From Apiotrichum sp. Y4204 (taxonomy: Eukaryota > Basidiomycota > Tremellomycetes > Trichosporonales > Trichosporonaceae), in contig JAMYHL010000002.1 in NCBI GenBank assembly GCA_025531455.1, forward strand, positions 1,178,001 to 1,242,000: 64,000 nucleotides of DNA, in the 5' to 3' direction. The position numbers and the translations under genes are program-made. Position 1 is the stretch's first letter. Every line of letters begins with the position of its first letter. Of this stretch, positions 45,136 to 56,455 are shown in pieces. The notes below the pieces were generated by a model. The model was given only the letters and a program-made list of their open reading frames with translations, ran no database searches and had not been told where the DNA came from.

Positions 45136-47596
45136 GTGAGAGAACGGCGGCGGTGGGTGAAAGACAACGAAAGTGAGAGAGTGTGCTGAGAGTGATTGGG
45201 AACGAGACGATGGTTGAAAAGCAGCTCGAGTGCAAAGTGTTATAGATCCTCGACGTCGGTTGCTTGCATCCAACATTCTCCCCACAGTGACCACTTGTGG
45301 GTTTTCGGGTCATGGCCGTCGGCTACTTGGCACCGGCGCATTTCCGGACAGCCGGTGACATGCGTCGGCCATGTCCGATGACCGAGCTACGGAATGCCGC
45401 TGTTATACTGTTACCTGGGACGCGACTGATCTGGGCGGCCGTGGAGGCGCGTCTACATGTATGGACGTGCAAGTGACTAACTGCAGCTCCCGTTCCAATC
45501 AACTCTGTATGTTCATGTTGTAGTCTACGGCACGTCTGTTTGGGAATGATATCCTTCTCATTACATCGCCCATTGTATTGACTCTCGTGAAGCCGCGGTC
45601 CGAGAAAGCGAACTCGTCTGCGCGAGGAACAAGCCGACTCGTAACAATGATTCAAGAGCGGGGTAGGGCGCAACGGGATCAAGAGAGCAGCTGGCAGCTG
45701 TGGGCTTAACAGAGGTCGGCTGAACAGAGGTTGGGGACGACATGTGACTGACGGGGCCTTTAGGAGCGCTTTGAGCGGAAGGCTGAGAGCTGCTGGCTGG
45801 CCGCTGGCTGCCCGTTGGTGTGGGCTCAAGAAAGGTCGGTGACCCCGCACCTGTTCCATTGCTGTGATTATTGCGGCCCAGGAGCTCCCATTGTCAACAT
45901 TTAGCGTTCGGGGCAAAGATTGAGCGTCGTGCTGATGCAAGGAAAGATCGTTTGTCAGGTGAGAGCAGGGGATTGTAGGGCTGGAGCATGTGTCCCCAGA
46001 GTTGGATGGTTCTGTCGTGAAGAAGAACAGAAAGCCTGCATACAGCATGATCTTAGTAAGGCTGCTGAACCGTGAGGGTTTTAGGAAAGAGGGAGGAGGT
46101 TGAAGGCAAGGCGCAGAAACAGCACAAACCAGCCGATGCACGGTTAAGCACAAAGCTACTGTAGACCCCGTCCGCTGGTTGTCTGTCGGTCAATCAAGAT
46201 CGTTCCAATCCTGTCATTCCGATGGCGAGGTGACCGTGCGCTGAGGTCAGTTTGGTAAAGGGCGCCAGATATTCGGAATCGGCCAGCTGGCACGGGCCGT
46301 TGCAAGCCTCTGGAGCTGTCAGTATTGAGTGAGTATGCAGCTGTTGACAATCAGTCGTTGTACGCCGATTATGGACGTTTCTTTTCTTTCACTGACGGAG
46401 AAAGGAGTGTGAGGGTGGAATGGATGTTAGTACGAGCATGGAGTGGTTTGGCCAATCGTCAGAGAACATGAGGAGATGAAGGAGGTGTGCGAGTGACGGG
46501 TGGCCCTTCCGCGGCCTACATGTGTGTCTGAGGTGCGAGTGTGCGGCAGGTCGTGCACATCTGCCACGCGATCCGAATCTTCGATGAGCGCATGAGCAGG
46601 TGGAACGGATATTCACGACGCGTTGCAAGTTTCAACACAAAGGTTCTCGGAAAGACCGCGGAATTCCGCACCTCGCGAGACAGGATGGTGGCCGTGAATG
46701 TTGCCCACTTCTGCCACTCAGCACCAGTTCACCTTGTCCATCAATTTCCGAGCCGGCATTCAACCGGACATGACTGTGCATGTGGACGGGACGACGGGAG
46801 TGCGATCTCGAGAAGCCGAGAAGGCTGCTGCATGCTGCAATGCTGCACATGCTCCACAGGCCACAGAATCACCATTGAGTGTTTCTCACGCTCTGCAAAC
46901 TGACTGAAACTAATCAGGGAACAGCATATGGAGCCGACCATCACGAGCAACAGGACAACCGTGCGGCGCGCTCCAGGCCTCCAGGGCATGACGAGTGGCG
47001 CAGTTGCTTGTGTCCATTAGAGGTCAGGTCCGCGTCCTCCCTCGCGGTTGAGCCAATGCGCGGCGCTTAAGGTCCCGAGCCGCAAGGCCGAGAACGCTGC
47101 ATGACATCCTATGATATACATGGTCGTGCACTACGGATCATGAGGACGCGACGTTGCGCGCGCTTGTAGACTCAAGCCACGCAGTCCTCCCAGCGGCTGG
47201 CTCACTCTCCCAAAATGATATTTGCTCACATATGATATGATATGTGATCAACGTCCGAGACAGAACGCGGGTCGGGGAATTTCTTGGCAGCACCCAACGC
47301 GGTAAGCGCTACAGGACCACCGCCGTACCGCACGGCCATTCACTGGGTGCCGTTCGCCTCCGAGTGCCGGATGATGTCGATGAGAAACTGTGAAGCGCTA
47401 CAGCCTGCCCACTCTTTTGACATACCTGCAATGATGGTGCACTGGCACTCTGTTGCTATATATTCTACTTGCAGCCAGATTTGCCGCCTCCGCTGACGCC
47501 TGCCCATCATCCACCTGGGACTACTGAACGGGAACTCTTAACATTCTAAAGCGTCACAGCTCGTAGCTCGCAGCTCGAAAAACTTATCCCATCAAA
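45136..47596. other. 2.5-kb intergenic stretch, no gene seen
   Basis: A 276-codon minus-strand frame (45323-46153) looks non-coding. A hairpin TCACATAT (47226-47233) / ATATGTGA (47240-47247) with a 6-nt loop is present. TATATAT at 47457-47463 lies about 135 bp before the aquaglyceroporin start. Confidence 0.5.
47457..47463 (+). promoter_or_regulatory. TATA box of the aquaglyceroporin gene
   Basis: TATATAT lies 134 bp before the start at 47597, in an otherwise CG-balanced stretch. Confidence 0.5.
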
Positions 47597-49037
47597 ATGA
47601 CAGCATCCCAGCGACGTCCGTCGCGTCTGCCGGGTGAAATGGAGGGTGAGTCTGCATCGCGGTACTCGAGCATGTGCATCGCTAACAGACAGTCGGTCTT
47701 GGTGATGTGTTCCTGCCAACACAGGCACCGCACCCCGTCCCACGTCGCGCGCCGCCTTCATGGATCGAGGGTTGGGAATTGCGCCGCCCGCAATGGGTCG
47801 TCGAGTGCATCGCCGAGTTCACGGGCGTGCTCGTTTTCTGCTGGGCGGGCATGGGCGCGACGGCATGTTTCTACACCACCCGCGAGGCGGGACAGCCGGC
47901 AATGGGATCTATGCTCAGCGTGGCGTTTGCATGGACTTTTGGGTGAGTTGCTAATTGTTTCCTAATGGTGGTTGTGCCTGTACTGCCTTGATTCATGAGT
48001 ATCACGATGGCCGCCTGCTGTGCCGTGCCCACTGCACGAGTCTGGCCAGCCGCGACGAGGGCGTCATTAATGTCACAGGACCAGCTTCGCACCATTGGTG
48101 CCGAGTCATTGCCGCGGCTCGCTAGATCTGTCGCCCACCATCAACAGCTCAGGCTGAGTGGGTGTTCTTCGGCCTGAACGCAGTCCCTCGGCAAAACTTA
48201 TCAGCTGGCACAGCCCACCGTCTCAAGTTACAGCCGCAAGATACGAATGCTGACCGCAGCGTTGCCCTCGCAGTCGTTCTCGTCGGACCGACATCTGGAG
48301 GGCACCTTAACCCTGGTGTCACAATCGCGCTGGCCATCTTCAAGGGTTTCCAGTGGCGCAAAGTACCCTACTACATCGCCTCGCAGATCTCGGGGGCCTT
48401 TGTTGCGGGCTGCCTGATCTATGCGCAATTCCGCCCCGCCTTGCGACAGATCACAGAGAGGATGGTGGCAGAGGGCCAGGAGCACCTGATCTTCACACCC
48501 GCCGGGCCGGCCGGCACGATCGGGCTCTTCCTCAACCCCGGGCAACCCATCGGCACGGTACTCATCAACGAGCTCGCGTGCACGATCATCATCGCGATCG
48601 GAATCTTCTCAGTGCTCGACCCGTCAAACCATTTTGTCGCGCCCGCGTCCGCCGCCTTTGTCATTTCCATTCTGTTCTTCATCTCCCTGCTGGTTTTTAC
48701 AGTGAACGGCGTGGCGCTAAACAGCGCGCGCGACCTCGGTTCGCGGTTTGCGGTTGCGTGTTTCTGGGGGCGGGGCGCGTTCCCAGCCAGATACTCGGCA
48801 CTCTCGGCTCTGACGAACATTCTCGGCATGTCGCTCGGCGGACTGTTCCACACGCTCTTCCTCAGCGACACGATCCTCAAGCCCAAGCAGCCCAAGAGCC
48901 TCTCCGCACAGCGCGAAAACATACAGCGCGCGCTCGAGGCTAGGCTCGCGGCGAACAACAGTGGCACAAGTGGCGCCAGCAGCGAGGTGACGAAGAATGG
49001 CGACCTGGTGCACATCGAGGAACACGATATGGTCTAG
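47597..49037 (+). CDS. aquaporin/aquaglyceroporin (MIP family)
   Basis: Membrane channel for water or small polyols. Three exons: 47597 to about 47651, about 47693-47942, and 48260-49037. The first membrane helix region reads WVVECIAEFTGVLVFCWAG. After a 317-nt intron the second helix continues VALAVVLVGPTSGGHLNPGVT. The first selectivity box is NPG rather than NPA. Further helices include TVLINELACTIIIAIGIFSVL and AAFVISILFFISLLVF. The second box reads NSARDLGSRF, that is NSA rather than NPA, with Asp after Arg as in glycerol channels. The tail is charged, ending VHIEEHDMV, and is probably cytosolic. The intron at 47943-48259 is far longer than the neighbours' and is unremarkable otherwise. 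Confidence 0.85.
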
Positions 49038-50374
49038 GTTGCCTTGGACTGCGGTCTTTCGGCATGGGACATTGACTCGAGTAAGTGTATAATCATAGTT
49101 TAGAATGATATAGATGCGAGAGTGTTCCAATGTACGTTCAATGTGTTCAGTGTGTCGCTGTCGATTGAAGCAAGTCAGAACCTGTCGTGGACGGGACACC
49201 GAGGGACTTGGCTCCGTACAGGTTGCACTGAACAACTGCGTTAGTCGGTAGTAGCGGTCATTGTTAATGAGTCACTAACAGGCAGCGGATAAATGTCAGC
49301 GTTCAGGTTGTCGATCGCGAAGGGAAACACGCGCGTGGACATCAAGAACATCAATGGTCTTGGCCGAAGTGAAGCACTTGCGGCCTTAGCCACCCTTGGC
49401 AGCTTTCGCAGCATGAACTGGCGGCACATGCCACCGGCTATCCCCTCGGCAGACGGGTGACCCGCAGATCCGAGATTGCAACCACTAGACGGTCCACCAG
49501 TGCGCTCCCCACAGCGTCCCTTGCCATCATCGAGCCCCACAGGGATGTACGTGGGGCCACTATATATCCTCTCGTGGCCTGTGCGACATGCGCACGGTAT
49601 TGTGTTGATGGCAACAACGCCTCAATAGGGGCTAAATGGCTGGCAGGTGGCCCAGAAGTGAGACAGCTTTGTAGCGACACATCGACATTGGGTTATGAGC
49701 GCGACCGACAAATCGACGTCGAGCGCGCGCAATCGACGTTGCGTAATGAGCGTCTCATCGACGTTGAGTAATGAGCGGGGCCCGGCCTCGCTTCGAGCGC
49801 TGCCAAGACATCTCCAAGATGTGGCCCCGCTGCCCCAAAGGTACCAATGTGTGCAAGCCAGGGAATACATAGACGGGTATCGCTCGGGACAGCGGCCATG
49901 ATATCCATGACCCCGAGGCCAGAGATCCGGTCCAGGCGGGATGCATGGGGCGGTGGGCATGTAAGGCGGCGTTCATGGCGTGGCATGCGTGGTTGGTACT
50001 CTATACTCCACGGCTATTGCTACACCGGGGGCGGCCAAAACTGCCCCGGACCCCGGATCCATAGCGCGGAACATCATGGCGCACAGTTCGGGCATGGGGC
50101 ACCGTTGTAGGTATGTCTTGGATGGCTCTTGCCTTTACATCTCTACTCCTTATCACCCATTGTGGTTCCTAGGAGATAATGTCACAACAAAGGGAATGAT
50201 CCACGCGAACACTGGATCGTCTTTTCTGTCGTCTTCCAGATCGCCATCTTGTTGATAACATAAAAATCGACATCAACAGAACACTGAACAAGAACTCGAA
50301 AGTTTTCCACATCCTCTTCGCGCGGAGCAAATACGACTCTCACCCCGCTTTCCCCTCTTGCCCGCCTGCCCGGG
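49038..50374. other. intergenic, contains short direct repeats
   Basis: No gene seen. Three near-identical 21-bp units ATCGACRTTGNGTWATGAGCG occur at 49681, 49732 and 49757, with a partial copy near 49712, about 600-700 bp before the start of the Zn2Cys6 factor. Confidence 0.55.
49681..49777 (+). repeat. cluster of three 21-bp direct repeats
   Basis: Copies at 49681-49701, 49732-49752 and 49757-49777 share ATCGACRTTGNGTWATGAGCG; a shorter, diverged relative starts at about 49712. They may be binding sites for the gene downstream. Confidence 0.8.
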
Positions 50375-53300
50375 ATGATGCTCGACTTTGGCAAGCCCGC
50401 ACCTGGCCGGGATTCGGGATTCATGAATCACGCCCAGGGTGGCACTCCACGGTCATGGCCAATGTCCATGTTCCTCCTCGCTCCATCGCCGTCGTCAACC
50501 TCGTCAGCTCCAGGAGCCCGAGACGGCCGAGAAGGAGCATCCCCCCCAGCAGCCAACCACCTCCCAGCCACTCCCAGCTCCACATCCACTCCTCCAGACG
50601 AGCGCCGGGACACCGCTTCTGAGAATCCCACTGCCATCACCACCTCGAACGACGCCGAAAGCCCAACCAGCGACGACACACCACATCAGCGTTCACTCCG
50701 CCGCTCCGTCCTTGCACCGCTGAGAAGCGCCACGACCCGCACATCGGTTTCCCTCCCTCTTTCTTCTTATACTCCTCCGCCCAGCGTCGCCAATCCGAAC
50801 CCCGCACCCCGTACTCCGCCAACACCAGACGGCCCACCACCCACCACTCTTCCCAGCTCCTTTCCGGTCCCTTCCCAGCACGACCACAGCCCAGCCCTGC
50901 GCCTCGTGCTAGAGAGTTTCGGAGACGCTGGCGAGCAAGCCGACCAGCCCCACCCCGAGCCTCCACCGCCCGAGCGCCAGCGACGCGGCTCACGCGCTCG
51001 TCCCCAGCAGCCGCCGCCGCAGCGATCGCCGGAGGCCACAGGCCCAACCATGACGAACGGTCGCAAGCGCGCGGCCACTGGTGCTGACGAGCCCCAGCGC
51101 TACAAGAAGCGTCCGTATGGCCATTCTTGCCTCGTGAGTACTCACTACCGCGTTTAGCATTGCGTGCACGTCTGTTTCGTTGGTCGTTTGACCTTGGCAT
51201 ACCGTCCAACATGTCCACAACTCAGAGTTACATTCTGAAGCCACAACTAATGCCAGGCCTGCCGCGAGCGCAAGATCAAGTGCGAGGAGGTGGATACTCC
51301 GCCATGTCGCGGATGCCGCGAGACGAACACGGTGTGCGAGCCGGTCGAGCGTGTGCGCGTGCCCCGCCAGACGAAGGACACCGAGGCCGTTCTCGCCGAC
51401 TTTGAAAAGCGTATCCGCCGACTAGAGGGGCTCGCCGATGGAAATAGCCTTGGCGGGCCGTCCAATGCGCAGGCAATCCAGCCGGCTCCGAAACAAGAAG
51501 CCGCCTCGGGACCGCCGTCCATCACCCACCCTCCTGGACCGAGTCGGCGCACAGAGCACGAGGAGCCCCGCAGGGGCGGCGAAGCAACAGTGACCGTCGG
51601 CACTGTCGCCCCTCCTGGCGAGGTGTTGGCCAGTGGCAGCTCAGATACCCATGACGAGCATGCTGAGGACACGCTCGGTCGACCGCAGTACCATCTCGGC
51701 AACTCTGCTCGGCCAGTGTACCATGGCGAGTTGAGTATGTTTGACGACTCGGGCACGCGACCCACGGCGCCAGCATCGCCGCGCTTCGACAGTACATCCC
51801 CGGCCAATTGGACCGAGGAGCGCCTCCGCGCGGCCGCCCGGCTCCGCCACCGCTACGCGACGGCAGACGAGGCCGAGCAGTGGCTCGACACGTACTTTTC
51901 CTGGGCGAGTCCAGTGTACGCTGTCGTTCACCGCCCTTTGTTCATACGCGACATGGCCCTCGATGGCCCGTACTTCTCCGAGTTCCTCCTCATTGTCATC
52001 TACATATCCGGCATCCGTTTCTCGGCAGGTCTGCCGGAGCACGAGCGAGCTCAGCGCGGCGAACAGTATGTCAGCCTCGCGATGAGCATGCTCGCCGAGG
52101 AGACAATGGCACCGGGGCGGATTCCAACTATCCGTGAGTATGATCCAGACCAGAGCTTTCCTCGGCCTCTAGCCGAGGTTGCCTCAGTGTTCCATATGGT
52201 GCCGGCTGTTATGAACACTAACGCTAACCACTCTCAGAGGCACTACTTGGTCTTGCTGGCCGCCAATGTGCTATCGGCAAAACCAGCCAGGCATGGATGC
52301 TTACCGGCATGGCGATCAGGATGATGCAAGATGTAAGTGGTACTGTGTACTGCATGAACGGCAGTTTGAACGACGGTCTGACCTTCAGATGGGCTTGCAT
52401 CTCCCAGTAGACCAGGATGTCTCTGCACACAAGTTCTCCCCGGAGGAGCGCGATATGCGAAACCGGTTGTTCTGGAGTGCATACTGCTGGGACAAGACGA
52501 TGAGTTTGACACTCGGCCGCGAGCCGAGCCTAGCCTCCCGACCGGGCTTCACACCTGACTCGCTGCCCGAGGACCCGGACGACGAAACAGACTGGTCGCC
52601 GTGTTTGCCCGAGGGCACGCTGCCGTTAGACAGGCCGTATCCGAAGCGCAAGCTGCTCAAAACGTTCACGCTCCGCCACTCGGCGGCGCTCAACCTCATC
52701 CTTGAGTCGATCCTCACCAACATGTACTCACCCTCGCGGCCGAACGCGCGTTCGCTGTCGTTCATCCGCTCGGCTATTGACCGCCTCGACGCGTGGAGGA
52801 AACAGCTGCCGGCTGAGATCAAGATCGAAGCGCACTCGCTCCCTGCAGTCAGCCCGCCAGCAAATACTGTCATCCTCAAGTGAGTAAGATCGTGGTCTCG
52901 ATGCCAGGGCCTCCACTCATGCCACAGTCTCCTATACCACACGATCCGTATCCTCATCTACCGCCCTCTCCTCACGGCAAACAGCCGCTCCGCTCTCGCC
53001 TCGAGCGCGCTTACGCACTGCCGAAACGCGTCGGCCGAGACCGGCGCTGTGCTGTCGCTGTGGGGCCAGACGTTTGGTCACTTCAACCACCACTTCCTCT
53101 TTGTCTACTGCTGCTTTATCTCTGCGTGAGTGCCTATCTGTGTACGAATCTGACGTAAAGTGGAGTCGACATCATCCTCATTCGGACGGGCAACCCGTTC
53201 GTGCGCGACGAAGCGTTCCAGCGGGTGCACACCTCGCTCGACATTCTGGAGCAGGCCTCGACGCAGGGTCCAGGTATCCGCCGCGGAATCGCAAACATCC

Positions 53301-53596
53301 GTGCGCAGCTGGACCGCGCAACAAAGGGCGAGGTTACGTTCCCGAAGGAACCGGCGTTCGACATTGAGCGCGGGGCGGGCGGCGAGGCGCCCGACGGGCT
53401 TATCGACCCGAGCGAGATGATGGACAGCGCGGCAAACACGGCCCACACGCACGCGACGCAGGTGCAGCAGGACATGCAGTGGTTCACGGACGGGGATCTC
53501 TGGGACCACCAGACGCTGCTGGACATCCTGAGCGCTGCGCCGATTTCTACCGAGGACCCGTTCGCGTTTACCGAGCAGAGCCTGCTACCATTCTAG
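50375..53596 (+). CDS. Zn2Cys6 transcription factor with fungal-specific domain
   Basis: Nuclear regulator. A Pro/Ser/Thr-rich N-terminal part of about 220 residues leads to RYKKRPYGHSC, then an intron splits the cluster: CLACRERKIKC, then EEVDTPPC, RGC and RETNTVC form the complete C6 zinc cluster (DNA 51120-51345). A short coiled-coil follows (AVLADFEKRIRRLEGLA). The fungal-specific domain begins near LRHRYATADEAEQWLDTYF and includes WMLTGMAIRMMQDMGLHL across an intron, ERDMRNRLFWSAYCWDK, and SLLYHTIRILIYRPLL. The C-terminal part ends EDPFAFTEQSLLPF. Five or six introns. The first Met is at 50375. Target genes unknown; the nearby phosphatase and transporter are possible but unproven targets. 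Confidence 0.88.
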
Positions 53597-54087
53597 GGGA
53601 GAGAAGATGCGTTGTCAGTTATATACATGTATTACCGTGGATGTACCGTTCTGGTTCTTTGAGAACATGCCGAGGTGCACATTGCATTGCGACACACGTT
53701 CGATACTGAGAGCCCCGTTATGGAGACTGTACACCGGAGCTCATCCCATTCATCACATCAACAGCCCACATTGACGATGCCGCCGGGTAAGGCCGTCGAT
53801 ATCTAAATAAAGCACGCGGTGACCGAGATAAGCTTCGGTGACGTCGAAGATAACAGTCGAGTCCACAAACGTGCCTCTTCTCACTCGCTGAGCGCCCACA
53901 ACAATGCACGTTTCATGGTAGCGTGGAATTGCGGCTGTTGCGCACCATGCTGAACATCAATGTACTCTGTAAAGTGTACATACAGGCATCATTGTAACTC
54001 TTGGGGCCTCACAGATGCTATGAACGCTTGGCCCATGTGGACCGGACAAGCACTGAGATATAAGTTACTCCAGCTTTTCCCCCCACC
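53597..54087. other. intergenic, PAP promoter
   Basis: 491 bp with TATAAG at 54059-54064, only about 24 bp before the first ATG of the phosphatase. Confidence 0.5.
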
Positions 54088-56021
54088 ATGTCTCCTCCGC
54101 CCCATCACCCAATGTTCGCGGCGCTCCTCCTCCTCCCGCTGGCGGCCTCGGCGCCGGCCCGCCAGGCCCTCGCCCCGCGCGCAGTGGACACGACGTACCC
54201 GTACACGGGCCCCGAGATTCCCATCGGCGACTTGGTCGACCACACCGTACAGGGCAATGGAAAGGGTTACCCGCGCCTCCGCATGCCGCCCGCCGTCTCC
54301 CCCGCCCCGGGAGATGTAACCAACAACATCAATGTCATCTCGACCGCCCTCTTCCCCGGCGGCGTGAACGTGCATTTCCAGACGCCGTTCGGAATTGGGT
54401 GTAACCCCAAGGTGCGCTGGGGCACCAAGGCCGACAAGCTGGTGCACACCGCCGAGGGATTCACTCACACGTGAGGAAACAGTGTTTTTGGTGACGCTGA
54501 TGGCAGGTATGACCGCACGCCGCCGTGTTCGCTCGCGGACCCGACGCAGTGCTCGCAGTTCTTCCACGAGGTGCGCATCTCCGTCCCGGCGGGCGAGACC
54601 GTGTACTACCAGATTCCGGGAGGCAACGGCACGACGCCGTCGGATGTGCTCTCTGTGACTACTGCGCCGAAGGCTGGGGACCACAAGCCGTTCTCGGTCG
54701 CTGTTCTCGCTGATATGGGTTACACGAACGCAAAGGGCACACATGAGCGGCTTGTCGATGCTGTGCTCGATGGCGCGCGCTTCGTGTGGCACGGCGGCGA
54801 CATTTGTAAGGAATACACCAGGGGGATCAGCGGCTAATCCCAGCGTACGCTGACCAGTGGTTTGGCGGAATCCTGCCGTGCGTGCTCGAGGGCCCGAACA
54901 AATGGGACCTGTGCTACAACGGCTCGGACACGACGCTGCCTGGCGGGGTGATCGACAGCGAGGAGTACTACATCCCGGTGCCCGAGGGCGAGATTCCCTC
55001 GCAGGGATCGCCGTACGGCGGCGACATCTCGACAATGTATGAGACCAACTGGGACCTGTGGCAGCAGTGGATGAACGCAGTGACCAAGCACGTGCCGTAC
55101 CACGTCTCGCCGGGAAACCACGAGGCTGCGTGTGCCGAGTTTGATGGACCGAACCATGAGGTCTCTGCGATCCTCGACGACAACAAGCCCCCGGGAAGCA
55201 CCAAGGCCAACAAGACGCTCACGTACTACTCGTGCCCCGAGTCCCAGCGCAACTTTACGGCCTACTCGCACCGCTTCCACATGCCCGGCGACGAGAGTGG
55301 CGGCCGCGGAAACTTCTGGTACTCGTTCGACTATGGCCTCGCGCACTTTATCACCTTCAACGGCGAGACAGACTACGCGTCGTCGCCCGAATGGCCGTTC
55401 ATCGCCGAGCTCAAGGGCAACGAGACGCACCCGGCGCGCAACCGGACCTTCCTCACTGACTCTGGGCCGTTCGGACGCATCGACGGCGGAAAATTTGCAG
55501 ACACAAAGGCGTACGAGCAGTACCAGTGGCTTGTGGACGACCTCAAGAAGGTGGACCGCCGCAAGACGCCGTGGGTGTTCGCCATGTCCCACCGCCCGAT
55601 GTACTCGTCCGAGCCGGCCAAGTACCAGGACAAGATGCGCGCCGCGTTTGAGGACGTGTTCCTGCAGTACGGGGTGGACGCATACTTCTCCGGCCACATC
55701 CACTGGTACGAGCGCCTGTGGCCCATGGGACGCAACGGGAGCATCGCGCACGACGCAGTCGTCAACAACCACACGTATCGCGCCGCCAAGGGGTCCATTA
55801 CGCACATCATCAACGGCGCGGCGGGCAATCTCGAGTCGCACTCGGTGCTGCGCGATGGCGAGACGCAGCTCCCAATTACGGCGGCGCTCGACACTCAGAA
55901 CTACGGGCTCAACAAGCTTACCGTGTTCAACGCGTCCGTCGCGCTCTGGGAGTTTGTCCACGGCAAAGATGGCTCGAGGGGGGACTATGTCTACCTCGTC
56001 AAGGATGGGCAGAAATATTAG
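54088..56021 (+). CDS. secreted purple acid phosphatase
   Basis: About 619 residues in three exons; introns at about 54471-54507 and 54807-54843. Binuclear metal phosphatase releasing phosphate from organic esters (family). The signal peptide follows MFAALLLLPLAASA. A fibronectin-like N-terminal domain has NINVISTALFPGGVNVHF and YYQIPGG. The metal-binding motifs are in order: VLADMGYTN, FVWHGGDISY, SPGNHEAAC, MSHRPMYSS and FSGHIHWYERL. A short C-terminal part of PAP type follows (KLTVFNASVALWEFVHG). The start at 54088 is only about 29 bp from a TATAAG, so the true start may be the Met at 54112, directly before the hydrophobic core. Confidence 0.93.
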
Positions 56022-56455
56022 GCAAGGAGAAAGTGCTGGGTCTGGGAACTCTTAATATTCCGTAGAGACGTTAATGAATCAGTCAAGGCAGGAGCCACAA
56101 GAACCAGACTCTCGAACTCAAAACTCTTTCTCGAGTCGTTGCCAAAAGGTTGCCCGAGATACCCAGGTGCACAGATTCGACGTCATGCCGATCTTTGTGG
56201 CTGAAGTAAGCATGGAGACCCCGCAATATCGGTTAACAACATTCTCATGTGCTCCACTGAGATTCGAGTCGACAGGGTGCTCATCAACGTCCCCTACGAC
56301 GACGAGTCGACAAGACAAACCGAGGGCATGGGAGACAAACGAGTTTTATAAGCATTGGAAGAGGGGGAAAAGTGACCGTCTCTTTATCCCTTGACCCTAC
56401 TTGAGAGTGCCATTCCGTCCAGAAGGGTCACCGAAATCCCTCTTCCAACCCCAAC
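56022..56455. other. intergenic, MFS transporter promoter
   Basis: 434 bp with TATAAG at about 56347, 108 bp before the start at 56456. No other feature. Confidence 0.5.

Noticed and set aside
45323..46153. 276-codon open frame on the minus strand
   Set aside because: Composition is rich in Ser, Pro, Arg, Cys and His in a random way, has no domain or signal pattern, and lies in a gene-free stretch. Most likely chance in GC-rich DNA.
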